Below are positions 34,640-46,379 of a stretch of 64,000 nucleotides of DNA, one piece after another; position 1 is the first letter of the stretch; each line of letters opens with the position of its first letter. Where the stretch lies: contig CM047430.1 in assembly GCA_026168455.1 (NCBI GenBank), positions 26,926,735-26,990,734 on the forward strand, in the 5' to 3' direction. The translations under genes and the position numbers were made by a program. The stretch comes from Theocolax elegans. Lineage: Eukaryota > Arthropoda > Insecta > Hymenoptera > Cerocephalidae. The notes below the pieces were generated by a model that was not told the DNA's origin, ran no database searches, and saw nothing but the letters and a program-made list of their open reading frames with translations.

Positions 34640-35150
34640 TCATAAAGTATTACACTCTAAATGCAAAAGTGTAAAATTTGTTACGATATTTTTATAAAGA
34701 TTAAATTATGAAATTTACACTTTATAAAGATTAAATTATGAAATTTACACTTTATAAAGATTAAATTATGAAATTTACACTTTATAAAGATTAAATTATG
34801 AAATTTACACTTTATAAAGATTGAAAGATACATTCTCAACTTTATAAAGTGTAAAATTTGTTACGATATTTTTATAAAGATTACATTATGAAATTTACAC
34901 TTTATAAAGATTAAATTATGGAATTTACACTTTATAAAGATTAAATTATGGAATTTACACTTTATAAAGATTAAATTATGGAATTTACACTTTATAAAGA
35001 TTAAATTATGAAATTTACACTTTATAAAGATTGAAAGATACATTCTCAACTTTATAAAGTGTAAAATTTATTACGATATTTTTATAAAGATTACATTATG
35101 AAATTTACACTTTATAAAGATTGAAAGATACATTCTCAACTTTATAAAGT
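34640..35150. repeat. 30-bp minisatellite block 1
   Basis: The core monomer is TTTATAAAGATTAAATTATG plus AAATTTACAC, 30 bp, repeated with few changes. It is broken at intervals by a variant segment with CATTCTCAACTTTATAAAGT and GTTACGATATTTTTATAAAG. It starts with TTACACTCTAAATGCAAAAG. The short palindrome ACTTTATAAAGT recurs throughout. Because 30 is divisible by 3, it makes periodic open frames that are not genes. Confidence 0.9.
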
Positions 35151-36015
35151 GTATAATGGTTATTTTGAATGGTACTTTAAAAATAATTAATTGTATACAC
35201 ACACACACACATATATTCAATTATAACGTTTGTATGTATAAGCGGTTAAACGAGGTCGTACTCACCAAAAATTTGTACAGATAAGATTTGATAACTATCG
35301 TAGTGCATATGTTTCAAAAATAACTAATCCCTTGCCGATAACGAAAGTATAGGTAGTCGAGAAGCGCATTGATTGGTAGCGATTTATTTAAGTGCTTTCA
35401 AATATTTATAGAAGTTTTTTTATCGTCAATTTTCTTGGTATCAACTTTTGGCATAAGTGACACGGTTGTCTTAACGTGATGTCGATCCTAAATTACAGGG
35501 ATCTACACCTTTCACCAAGAAAGTTTTAAGCATTTAAAGAATTTGGTGAAATTCATATATATATATATATATATATTCTTTAAAGCAAGTCCGAGGGCCG
35601 AAAATAACTCGTTGATCGTATGGGTGTAATAAATACACGGAGCGTGACTATTTGAACGGAAGATACTATTTATTAATAGTGATGACGGTCAATATTTTAA
35701 ATCTATCGTGTAACTTCCATTCCTATTGCAAAAAGACCGAACCTCGGTCAATTAAAGTGTTGCTGCCGAGTATGAAAAAATAGAAAATATTCGAGCAGAA
35801 ATGCGAGAAAGGGAAGGGACATTAGAAAATCTTTACAATTATCCGCGACTTTTAATTGAATTAGGAGAATATACGTTCAACACAACTATCTATAGAAAAT
35901 GACCATTGACTTTTTATTACATCAATAAATAAGAAAGTTATATTATTAAATTCAAGATGCCACATGGTAATATTTTAGTCGATAAGAATATCTTTTTTAC
36001 AATATTCCTTATATA

Positions 36016-36287
36016 AAAAAGTGATTACAGGATGTTGTGAAGCCAAGTGAAACGGCTGTGTGATTGGTTTACGTTTTGCGCATGCATCTAAGACAGTGTA
36101 GGTTAGATTCGGCAGCACGGCAAAAACGTAATGTTTGAATTTTCTTGACAAAATGAAGTATAATAAACCATGAATAAATATATTATTAAAAATTGTTATT
36201 TTAAGTAAATATGACAGCGTAATATTTGAAATTATGACTGTTAGAAAACGAAAGAGCGCACGGAGCGCGCATAATTATTCTAGAAGT
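36016..36287 (+). repeat. Promoter-like dispersed repeat, copy 3
   Basis: Nearly identical to 34310-34572, as expected from the tandem duplication. Confidence 0.75.
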
Positions 36288-36357
36288 GTATAAACCTTAT
36301 AGATCATACTTACATCTACTTTATATGTAAGTAATAAAATTCGGGTCAATCATAAAG

Positions 36358-38130
36358 TATTACACTCTAAATGCAAAAGTGTAAAATTTGTTACGATATT
36401 TTTATAAAGATTAAATTATGGAATTTACACTTTTCAAAAAATTAAAATGTACATTTTCAACTTTATAAAGTGTAAAATTTGTTACGATATTTTTATAAAG
36501 ATTAAATTATGGATTTTACGCTTTTGCAAAAGATTAAAACGTACATTTTAAACTTTATAAAGTGTAAAATTTGTTACGATATTTTTATAAAGATTAAATT
36601 ATGAAATTTACACTTTATAAAGATTAAATTATGGAATTTACACTTTTCAAAAAATTAAAATGTACATTTTCAACTTTATAAAGTGTAAAATTTATTACGA
36701 TATTTTTATAAAGATTAAATTATGAAATTTACACTTTATAAAGATTAAATTATGGAATTTACACTTTATAAAGATTAAAATATGGAATTTACGCTTTTGC
36801 AAAAGATTAAAACGTACATTTTAAACTTTATAAAGTGTAAAATTTGGAAGTCTAAAGATTAAAACGTTCATTTACACTTTATAAGATTAAATTATGGAAT
36901 TTACACTTTATAAAGATTAAATTATGGAATTTACACTTTTCAAAAAATTAAAATGTACATTTTCAACTTTATAAAGTGTAAAATTTGTTACGATATTTTT
37001 ATAAAGATTAAATTATGGAATTTACACTTTTCAAAAAATTAAAATGTACATTTTCAACTTTATAAAGTGTAAAATTTGTTACGATATTTTTATAAAGATT
37101 AAATTATGGAATTTACACTTTATAAAGATTAAATTATGGAATTTACACTTTATAAAGATTGAAAGATACATTCTCAACTTTATAAAGTGTAAAATTTATT
37201 ACGATATTTTTATAAAGATTACATTATGAAATTTACACTTTATAAAGATTAAATTATGGAATTTACACTTTATAAAGATTAAATTATGGAATTTACACTT
37301 TATAAAGATTGAAAGATACATTCTCAACTTTATAAAGTGTAAAATTTGTTACGATATTTTTATAAAGATTAAATTATGGAATTTACACTTTTCAAAAAAT
37401 TAAAATGTACATTTTCAACTTTATAAAGTGTAAAATTTATTACGATATTTTTATAAAGATTAAATTATGGAATTTACACTTTATAAAGATTAAATTATGG
37501 AATTTACACTTTATAAAGATTAAATTATGGAATTTACACTTTTCAAAAAATTAAAATGTACATTTTCAACTTTATAAAGTGTAAAAGTGGTTATGAAATT
37601 TGTATAAAGATTAAATTATGAAATTTACACTTTATAAAGATTGAAAGATACATTCTCAACTTTATAAAGTGTAAAATTTATTACGATATTTTTATAAAGA
37701 TTAAATTATGAAATTTACACTTTATAAAGATTAAATTATGAAATTTACACTTTATAAAGATTGAAAGATACATTCTCAACTTTATAAAGTGTAAAATTTA
37801 TTACGATATTTTTATAAAGATTAAATTATGGATTTTACGCTTTTGCAAAAAATTAAAACATACATTTTAAACTTTATAAAGTGTAAAATTTATTACGATA
37901 TTTTTATAAAGATTAAATTATGGATTTTACGCTTTTGCAAAAGATTAAAACGTACATTTTAAACTTTATAAAGTGTAAAATTTGTTACGATATTTTTATA
38001 AAGATTACATTATGAAATTTACACTTTATAAAGATTAAATTATGAAATTTACACTTTATAAAGATTAAATTATGAAATTTACACTTTATAAAGATTGAAA
38101 GATACATTCTCAACTTTATAAAGTGTATAA
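36358..38130. repeat. 30-bp minisatellite block 2 with higher-order units
   Basis: Mixture of the 30-bp monomer and longer composite units of about 91 bp. The composites have the order TTCAAAAAATTAAAATGTAC, ATTTTCAACTTTATAAAGTG, TAAAATTTGTTACGATATTT. Variant monomers include CTTTTGCAAAAGATTAAAAC. Every monomer keeps short dyads (CTTTATAAAG, CTTTTGCAAAAG). Confidence 0.9.
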
Positions 38131-38170
38131 TGGTTATTTTGAATGGTACTTTAAAAATAATTAATTGTAT

Positions 38171-38200
<30 letters not shown>
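38171..38200. repeat. CA microsatellite
   Basis: About 28 bp of alternating CA followed by TATATATA. Confidence 0.9.
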
Positions 38201-38209
<9 letters not shown>

Positions 38210-38871
38210 AGTTACTAAAGTACGCATCTTCTCTCTTTTTCTCGGGCTGCATAAACCCCTATTGAGACATATATATGGTATGGTATTCGTCTACTACTAT
38301 AAAAAAATTATCCGGTAATAAATTCGTGTGCTAATTGGATGCAATTTTCATTTTAGTGCAATGTAATTTGCTAAAATTTAATGTCATATTCAATTGAACA
38401 TAACTTTCAAAATTGTAGGTCTCTTTGAGCAAACCAAAATTCGTTTCTTTTGTCTTTTCAAGAGCTTTTAATCGCTTTTAAGTACGCTAAAATCGATTTA
38501 TTAGAGCCATAGATATCAAAAAATTGCATTTTGGACGCTATTTTGAATTTGGTACTCTGAAATTATTCTTCTTATGTTCATAATTTTTAAGCTTGAGGTC
38601 CAATTGCACGATTTGATAGGTTTTGCGCAAAAACCATAGGTGCTTAAAGGTAAAAGTAACGTTTGAAAAAAAATTTATCAATAAAATCTTGTTTATTTAT
38701 CTAAATCTAAAAATCTAGTGGTTTTTTAAAGTTTTTTGTAAGGTTGGCTTGATCCAATTGAAAGAGCATACCCGAAATAGTTAAGTACTAGTTTTGAGCA
38801 ATTTTCATTTTCTTTTTCACAATTGGCACTTACTTGAACTTATCGTACTTGAAAACTGCAAATGTAACTTT
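38201..38871. other. AT-rich spacer, no gene
   Basis: Low-complexity sequence between the minisatellite and the 38872 foldback; no family recognised. Confidence 0.4.
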
Positions 38872-39248
38872 AAAGGTTAAGGGGGTACCAAAGCCAAGTT
38901 TTATCCTCCCTACCTTACCAGTCCGAAAAGTCGTCGAAAATTAATTATAAATAAAAAAGGATGATAATCTACGTAAATTGAGGAGAACAGTGCGCTTGCT
39001 TTATTCATAATCTATCTGTCTTTAAAATTTGAAGGAAAAATATCAATTGGTTTTCGAGTAATCCCTTACCAAAATTTACGACAATTTCGTGCAATTTGAG
39101 GTTACAGAGCTAGATTATGAATAAAGGAAGGGCACTGTTCTCTTCGATTTACGTAAATTGGCCTCCTTTTTTAATTATAACTAATTTTATGTGATTTTTG
39201 AGGTTGGTAAGGTAGGGAGGATAAAACTTGACTTTGGCACCCCGTTAA
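38872..39248. repeat. Foldback MITE, ~377 bp
   Basis: AAGGTTAAGGGGGTACCAAAG...TTTTATCCTCCCTACCTTACC at the left is complemented by GGTAAGGTAGGGAGGATAAA...TTTGGCACCCCGTTAAG at the right. Inner parts also pair (AACAGTGC...TTTATTCATAATCTA with TAGATTATGAATAAA...GCACTGTT). Non-coding. Confidence 0.75.
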
Positions 39249-39305
39249 GCCGCGCTCGGCCAATAAGGCAGCAGAACAGACCGCACATACGCTAAGAAGA
39301 TGTTA

Positions 39306-39655
39306 TTTTACACTTTATAAAGTTTAAAATGTACGTTTTAATCTTTTGCAAAAGCGCAAATTCCATAATTTAATCTTTTGCAAAAGCGTAAATTCCATAA
39401 TTTAATCTTTATAAAGTGTAAATTCCATAATTAAATCTTTGTACAAATATCATAACCACTTTTCCACTTTATAAAGTTGAAAATGTACGTTTTAATCTTT
39501 TGCAAAAGTATAAAATTCATAATTAATCTTTATAAAGTGTAAATTTCATAATTAATCTTGATAAAAATATCGTCACCAATTTTACACTTTATAAAGTGTA
39601 AATTGAACGTTTTAATCTTTAGACTTCCAAATTTTACACTTTTGCATTTAGAGTG
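39306..39655. repeat. Minisatellite block 3, inverted
   Basis: Same monomers as the 34.6-38.1 kb arrays but in reverse orientation, ending with CTTTTGCATTTAGAGTGTA. This is the complement of the TACACTCTAAATGCAAAAG that opens blocks 1 and 2. The pair could mark the two ends of one larger inverted-repeat element (36358-39655) or an inversion. Confidence 0.8.
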
Positions 39656-39747
39656 TATAGAAAATATAATCAATTTTATATAATATTAAAATGAAATTTA
39701 TGTCATTTGATATGAAATAATAACAATTGCATTTTTGTTCTATACAG

Positions 39748-39846
39748 TAAGACCAAAACAAAATGATGACGAAGCATAATATGTGGATAATCTTCTTTGT
39801 TTTTGTCGGAACCGTCACTGCGCTAGAAATTATATGGACTATGGAA
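39748..39846 (+). CDS. sNPF: sNPF precursor, first coding exon (signal peptide)
   Basis: An acceptor (TTTTTGTTCTATACAG) precedes a short untranslated stretch and ATGATG at 39763 in an insect-type start context (ACAAAATG). The frame reads MMTKHN, then a hydrophobic core WIIFFVFVGTVTA and LEIIWTME, a typical secretion signal with likely cleavage after TVTA. It ends at a strong donor GTAAGT (39847). Exon 2 needs one base carried over, whereas this exon ends in phase 0 after GAA. If the true genome reads GAAGGTAAGT (one G missing here) the frames join as MEVDETSS. Assignment to sNPF rests on strand, order and a secretory signal, not on a database match. An upstream 5' UTR exon is implied. Confidence 0.55.
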
Positions 39847-40519
39847 GTAAGTGATTTTAAAGTAAGTTGTTAAATATGTTAACATACATTCTCAATTTTG
39901 TTCTATCGCGGGAGATTTAAAGTCTTTGATTTAGTGATCGGAGCGGGAGAATAATAATATATAATAACTTGTTCATAAAATAATAACACTTTATTTACAC
40001 CAACTTATCATACAAATTAAAGTATAATGCAAGAAAGAAATTATGATATCGAGCGAGGTAAAACTCTAGACCCTAGTGTACCAGTCCACAAAAACAAACA
40101 AGGCCCTTGTGTCCGGGTGAGACCAAAACACGAAAGTGACCGTTCGATTCGGAACTTCGCCACGTCTGAGGTGGTCCGCCACAAATATAATTGAAAATAC
40201 CTATACCTTTTAAGGTATTTTCTGTTACGACTGATTTAATTTAACTCTTGTTTCATTAACCATTAAGTCCCAACCGACCATTTCACAGTCGATTTGTTTT
40301 TCGCTTAGAAAAAATAGAGAATAGACTAGAATAAAAAAGGAAATGATGTTTCTTATGTAAAATTACCTGCTCTATCTGAATTCAGCATCAGATTTTGATA
40401 TTTTCCACGGAAATTCAATATAGCCGCTCAAGTAAAAAAAAAATTCCATTTTTTGAAAATCGACTGTGGGCCTTTATTTTCTAATTTTGACGACAAAATC
40501 AAATGCACATAGTCTACTT

Positions 40520-40775
40520 AGGGGTTTTCGAGGTCGGCGAGTTCAAATTTATTATCAGATTTTCATTTTTTCAAAATGGTGGCTCGCAAATGGAAACTCA
40601 TTGTGCGGAAAATTGATTTTTCCCAAAAAAATGCATGCGACTACATACTACATACATTCTATAGGTTTTCGAGGTCGCTGAATTCAAATTCACGATGAAA
40701 TTTTCATTTTTTCGAAATGGAAACTCATTGGAAAATAGATTTTCTCAGAAAAATGCATGTGACTATATATTCTAT
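40520..40775. repeat. Two imperfect ~120-145-bp direct repeats
   Basis: TTTTCGAGGTCGGCGAGTTC and TTTTCGAGGTCGCTGAATTC each start a unit. Each unit continues with TTTTCATTTTTTC, AAATGGAAACTCATTG, an AAAATGCATG segment and ACATA/TATATTCTATA. Confidence 0.7.
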
Positions 40776-40904
40776 AAGTATTTTTATAAATATGTGTCTG
40801 TTTGTTTGCCATCTGCATTTATAGATGCCCGACTCTCACCACAGGGAGGTCAACAGGTTATACATACATTATCAATTTAGATGTACTGGAGAGTCATTTT
40901 TTTT

Positions 40905-40985
40905 CATTTTCATTTTTTTTTATTTTTTTTTATTTTTCAAATATTTTACATTTTTTTTTGTTTTTTTTTATATATTTTTTCTAGG
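40905..40985. repeat. T-rich tract
   Basis: About 80 bp of T runs with single A, C or G interruptions; low complexity. Confidence 0.9.
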
Positions 40986-41211
40986 TTTTTAATGATTTAT
41001 ATCAACTGTAAATGTCATGGTAATATATGATTATTCATAATGAAGCATGAAAGTCATCAAAACAAGATAAACATATATTTTTTCACAAATATTGCAGGTA
41101 ATAGTAGTTCGTTTATACATACTTTGTAAAATTTTATATAGTATTGGTTCTATAAAATTATACAAAGTTTATATATAAATTTTATGTATTTATTACATAT
41201 ACATATATATG

Positions 41212-43459
41212 CGTGGTTCTCTGTGAAATCGAAGATGAAAAAACGTAATATTGCTATAACTGTGGGAATATGTTTTAGAGGTATCCAGTAGTTTCTGAAT
41301 TTTTTCAGATTTTTTCGGGGCCATTCTTTTAAGTTACAGAGTGTCAAAGTTGACATTTTAGCACTTTTTTGCAATTATATGCCCATTATCATCAATTTAT
41401 AGCTCCCAGGAAATGCATTTTCATTAAAAACATAAATATGACTTTTTTGTAAAATTTTCTGAACTTTCTTTAAAACTATTTAGCCATTTAAACTTTAAAT
41501 AGTGAAAATCAGTAAATTCTGGCCCCGGACCCTATAAAACATAATGCTGTCTGAAAGATATCTTTTTATAGTCAGAAAACAGCCTATATATTTCTGAGTG
41601 GATTTAAATCATTAAGATAACTTATGGTTAAAATATCTGGGTGAAAAGTGCCTCGAAATATTAATAGAAATGTATCTTTGTTGCCTTATAACGATGAATC
41701 TATTTGCATGATCATTGCAAAAAACTTTGTACACTTACCTTGGAGTGGTAGAAAAGTATCTCCACATTTTTTCAGTATCAATCTAATCCCCTGTAAGCTG
41801 CTAAAATACAAATATTATTAAAACAATTATAAAAAATTAATTTTTAAACATTTATAATGCTGGATTTTCAATTTTACAACCAATATAAGAATTATGATAC
41901 TAATCTGAAGGATTACTATAAATATATCAACATTATATTATAATAACTGAAGATACGTATTTATACAAAAAAATAATCAACAAGTCAGATCTGAGATTAT
42001 AATGATTAATAGGATAACGTGACAGTGACGAGTTTGTGAAATCTAAACAACTGTCTTGCTGAATAATAATAATAATAATGTTTGATACTTTATTAGTAAT
42101 CCTTCAGATTAGTATTATACTTCTTGTAAGGGATGTAAAACAAAAAATTCAGCATTATATATGTTTAAAAATTACATTTTTACATTTGTATAATTATAAT
42201 TTTAGGCAGTTTCTGATAGGTTCTGACTAGAAAAAGACATCTTTTAGACAGTATAGGTTACCAGAGTCCGGAGCAGAATTGCTGATTTTCACTATTTAAG
42301 TTTAAATGGCTTACAAGAGTGTGACAGCATACATTTATGTCTTTAAAAGTATTTTTTATGAAAAGTTCGGAAAAATTTTACAAAAAAAAGTCATACTTAT
42401 GTTTTTAGTGAAAATGCATCCCCTGGGAGCTGTTAAAATACAAATATTATTATACAATTATAAAAAATTAATTTTTAAACATTTATAATGCTGGATTTTC
42501 AATTTTACAACCAATATAAGAATTATGATACTAATCTGAAGGATTACTATAAATATATCAACATTATTATTATAATAACTGAAGATACGTATTTAATACA
42601 AAAAAATATATCAACAAGTCAGATCTGAGATTATAATGATTAATATGATTAATTGACAGTGACTAATTTGTGAAATTCAACAATGTATTGCTGAATAATA
42701 ATAATAATAATATTGATACTTTTATAGTAAACCTTCAGATTAGTATCATATTTCTTGTAAGGGTTGTAAAACTAAAAATAGCATTATAATGTTTAAAAAT
42801 TAATTTTTATAATTGTATAATAATATTTGTATTTTTAGCAGCTTACAGGGGATTAGATGGATACTGAAACAAGTGGAGATACTTTTCTACCACTCCAAGG
42901 TAACAGCAGAAATTTTTTTGCAATTATCATGCTAACAGATTCATCGTTATAAGACAACAAATATACATTTCTTTGATATTTCGGGCATTTATCCCGAATA
43001 TTTTGATCAAAAGTGGTTTTAATGGTTTAGACCCTCTGTGGAAATTTCTAGGTAGTTTCTGACTATAAAAAGACATCTTTTAGACAGTATTAAATTTCCA
43101 GAGTCCGCAGCAGAATTGCTGATTTTCACTATTTAAGGTTTAAATGGCTTACAAGTGTGTGACTGCATACATTTATGAATATTATAGTATTTTTAAAGAA
43201 AAGTTCGAAAAATTTTACAAAAAAAGTCATATTTATGTTTTTAGTGAAAAATGCATACCCTGGGAGCTATACATTGATGAAATTGGGCATATAATGCAAA
43301 AAGGTGCTAAAATGTCAACTTTGACACTATGTAACTTAAAATAATGGCCCCGAAAAAATCTGAAAAAATTCAGGAGAACTACTGGATACGTCTAAAACAC
43401 ATTCCCACAATTATAGCAATATTAATTTTTTTCATCTTCGATTTCACAGAGAACCACGC
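41212..43459. mobile_element. Giant palindromic element, copy 1 (with internal duplication)
   Basis: Ends are GTGGTTCTCTGTGAAATCGA at 41212 and its complement ending at 43459, both in TATATATA. The arms contain GGAATATGTTTTAGAGRTATCC, ACATTTTAGCAC, AGCTCCCAGG, GTGAAAATCAG, TTGGAGTGGTAGAAAAGTAT and AATCCCCTGTAAGCTGC, first direct then complemented. The centre is duplicated: a partial right arm (to about 42430) is followed by another inner left arm and a full right arm. No coding frame. Confidence 0.8.
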
Positions 43460-43852
43460 ATATATATATATATATATATATATATCGCTGAAATGCTCGT
43501 TTAGAAGGTATGCAGGTTTAAGAGATATGTTGGATATACTAGGCATATGAATAATATTAATTACAGTAGTAATAGGTAATGAAAATGTAAAATGCCTGTT
43601 TAAATTTGAAGTTGTGTTTTGTTGTAATCTTTATTTAAACATCAACATTTCAAATTACTATTATAAAAAAAGGAACAATATTTAAATTTTTCTAATTTTT
43701 AGTATTTGCAAAAACAGTATTTAATTTTGGTTTGTCCTTCATTTCTATCATTTTATTTACTCATGCATGCCATAATTATTGGTTATCTTTTTTAGTCCAT
43801 CTTCTTTTCTTGCCATATCTACTCGTATAATCTGCAATAAAATTATATATAT
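43460..43852. other. Spacer between two palindromic elements
   Basis: AT-rich; starts with a TATATA run. On the minus strand near 43830-43776 there is an acceptor-like TTTTATTGCAG followed by a frame with DYTSRYGKKRRW, or in another frame RVDMARKEDGLKK. Neither can be assigned. Confidence 0.35.
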
Positions 43853-45501
43853 GGGTGGTTCTCTGTGACATCGAAGATGAAAAAATAAATATTGCTATAA
43901 CTGTGGGAATATGTTTTAGAGATATCCAGTAGTTCTCCTGAATTTTTTCAGATTTTTTCTGGGCCATTATTTTAAGTTACAAAGAGTCAAAGTTGACATT
44001 TTAGCACTTTTTTGCATTATATGCCCATTTTCATGAATTTTTAGCTCCCAGGGGATGCATTTTTCACTAAAAACATAAGTATGACTTTTTTTGTAAAATT
44101 TTCCGAACTTTTCATAAAAATTACTTTTAAAGACATAAATGTATGCTGTCAACCTCTTGTAAGCCATGTAAACCTTAAATAGTGAAAATCAGCAATTCTG
44201 CTCCGGACTCTGGTAACCTAATACTGTCTAAAAGATGTCTTTTTATAGTCAGAAACTGCCTAAAAATTTCCAGAGTGGGTCTAAATCATTAAGATCACTT
44301 ATGGTCAAAATATCCAGGAAAAGTGCCCGAAATATTAATAGAAATGTATATTTGTTGCCTTATATCGATGAATCTATTAGTATGATCATTGCAAAAAAAT
44401 TTGTGCACTTACCTTGGAGTGGTAGAAAAGTATCTTCACTTGTTTCAGTATCCATCTAATCCCCTGTAAGCTGCTAAAAATATAAATTTTATTATACAAA
44501 TGTAAAAAATTATTTTTTATACATTAATAATGCTGGATTTTTAGTTTTACATCCCTTACAAGAATTATAATACTAATCTGAAGGATTACTATAAATATAT
44601 AAACATCATTATTACAATAACTGAATATACGTATTTAATACAAAAGATATATAAATAAATCGGATATATAATTATAATGAATAATATGATAACGTGACAG
44701 TGACAAGTTTGTGAAATCTAAACAATGTATTGCTGAATAATAATAATAATGTTGATACTTTTATAGTAATCCTTCAGATTAGTATTATAATTCTTGTAAG
44801 GGATGTAAAACAAAAAATTCAGCATTATAAATGTTTAAAAATTAATTTTTATAATTGTATAATAATATTTGTATTTTTAGCAGCTTACAGGGGATTAGAT
44901 GGATACTGAAACAAGTGGAGATACTTTTCTACCACTCCAAGGTAACAGCAGAAATTTTTTTGCAATTATCATGCTAACAGATTCATCGTTATAAGACAAC
45001 AAATATACATTTCTTTGATATTTCGGGCATTTATCCCGAATATTTTGATCAAAAGTGGTTTTAATGGTTTAGACCCTCTCTGGAAATTTCTAGGTAGTTT
45101 CTGACTATAAAAAGACATCTTTTAGACAGTATTAGGTTACCAGAGTCCGGAGCAGAATTGCTGATTTTCACTATTTAAGGTTTAAATGGCTTACAAGAGT
45201 GTGACAGCATACATTTATGTCTTTAAAAGTATTTTTTATGAAAAGTTCGGAAAATTTTACAAAAAAAGTCATACTTATGTTTTTAGTGAAAAATGCATCC
45301 CCTGGGAGCTAAAAATTCATGAAAATGGGCATATAATGCAAAAAAGTGCTAAAATGTCAACTTTGACTCTCTGTAACTTAAAATAATGGCCCAGAAAAAA
45401 TCTGAAAAAATTCAGGAGAACTACTGGATACCTCTAAAACATATTCCCACAGTTATAGCAATATTTATTTTTTTCATCTTCGATGTCACAGAGAACCACC
45501 C
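43853..45501. mobile_element. Giant palindromic element, copy 2 (complete)
   Basis: This is the cleanest copy. The left arm is 43853-about 44640 and the right arm about 44740-45501, an inverted repeat of roughly 770 bp per arm with a central ~90 bp. The termini are GGGTGGTTCTCTGTGACATC and its complement. Both ends lie in TATATATA, so a TA-type or microsatellite target is likely. There are no open frames beyond short ones shared by the arms. If transcribed it would form a very long double-stranded RNA. Confidence 0.85.
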
Positions 45502-46377
45502 ATATATATATACACTGCCAGTCACATACTTTTACCCCCCCTGGAGCAAATTTGGTTAAAGTTTAAAGTTTTGTATCTTTGAAAGAAATCATCGTACAAA
45601 AACCAGTCGGAGACCATTTGAAAGCTTATTTTAATACCTTTCGATTCTTTTAAGTCACTTATATAAAATACTATTTTTTGAAACTATTAAATGGCAATAA
45701 ACTAGTTTTAAAAAACGAATTTTTGAACACCTTCTTTAATTCAATACAGTTTTCAAAAGAATGACGAAACCAAAAAGTTATCCAGATAGATTTTAGCTTT
45801 TTTCAAGAGCTTTCGACTGGTTTTTTTTAATTCTTGTAACTTTATTTTAATCAAAGTTACGGTAGTTTTTGCTCGAAAAAAGCCTTTTTTTTAAATCTAA
45901 ATATATTAAAAACTTTTATAGATACAAAAAAATGATAAAGAGAAAAAATGTCACTTTTTTAACGTAGAATACGAAAATCTTTTAAGTAAGAGCAAACAAA
46001 AAAATTTTTTATTACCTGTATTTTTTATAAGTACAATCATCTTTGAAAAAAATCAACCTGCAGAGATGCAGATGCAAGTTTTACAGCTGCTTCCAGGAGC
46101 TTTCAAATGGTATTAATCAACGATTTGATCTTTGATCTTGAAATTTGATCTTGATTTTTCAGAGCTTTTTCCTTTTTTCTTTAATTTCGAGTGATACATC
46201 TTTAAATATGCAAAAATATTTTACTTATCGTCGTAATAATGTAGAGATTAAAATAACATATTAAGATAATTATTCAATTAACCTCTCTGCTATTTGTAGT
46301 CTTGCTCGATTCATTTCATTACAAGCTCGGAAAAAAACTAATTATATTATTTACTATTTTTTACGAAATAAAATTTT
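43996..46377. repeat. 2.38-kb tandem duplication, unit 1
   Basis: Runs from inside the left arm of palindrome copy 2 through the Tc1-like piece to the AAATTTT at 46377. The following sequence (46378 onward) repeats it from ACATTTTAGCACTTTTTTGC. Confidence 0.8.
45513..46377. mobile_element. Tc1/mariner-like end fragment, copy 1
   Basis: After TATATATA comes CACTGCCAGTCACATACTTTTACCCCCCCTGG, which resembles the terminal inverted repeat of Tc1-type elements with its TA target. The rest (about 860 bp) is AT-rich and non-coding, and no complementary right terminus is present. Confidence 0.5.
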
Positions 46378-46379
46378 AC

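Larger units (their letters stand above)
33487..35195. repeat. Tandem duplication around minisatellite, unit 1
   Basis: Begins in a CA run and TATATTCAATTATAACGTTT, and contains the 33-bp core (33769), a TA run (33841-33860), the promoter-like repeat (34310-34572) and a 30-bp minisatellite block (34640-35150). The same order returns at 35196-38170, so the two are a direct tandem duplication probably mediated by the CA repeats at the ends. Confidence 0.85.
35196..38170. repeat. Tandem duplication around minisatellite, unit 2
   Basis: Copy of 33487-35195 with a much longer minisatellite (36358-38130 against 34640-35150). Low divergence outside the array. Confidence 0.85.

Noticed and set aside
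34640..38130. CRISPR array
   Set aside because: Repeats are contiguous without unique spacers, and the DNA is eukaryotic.
34861..38227. Open frames coding FIKCKFHNLI-type decapeptide repeats
   Set aside because: They arise because the minisatellite monomer is 30 bp, a multiple of three. All strands and blocks show it, and there is no start context or expression signal.
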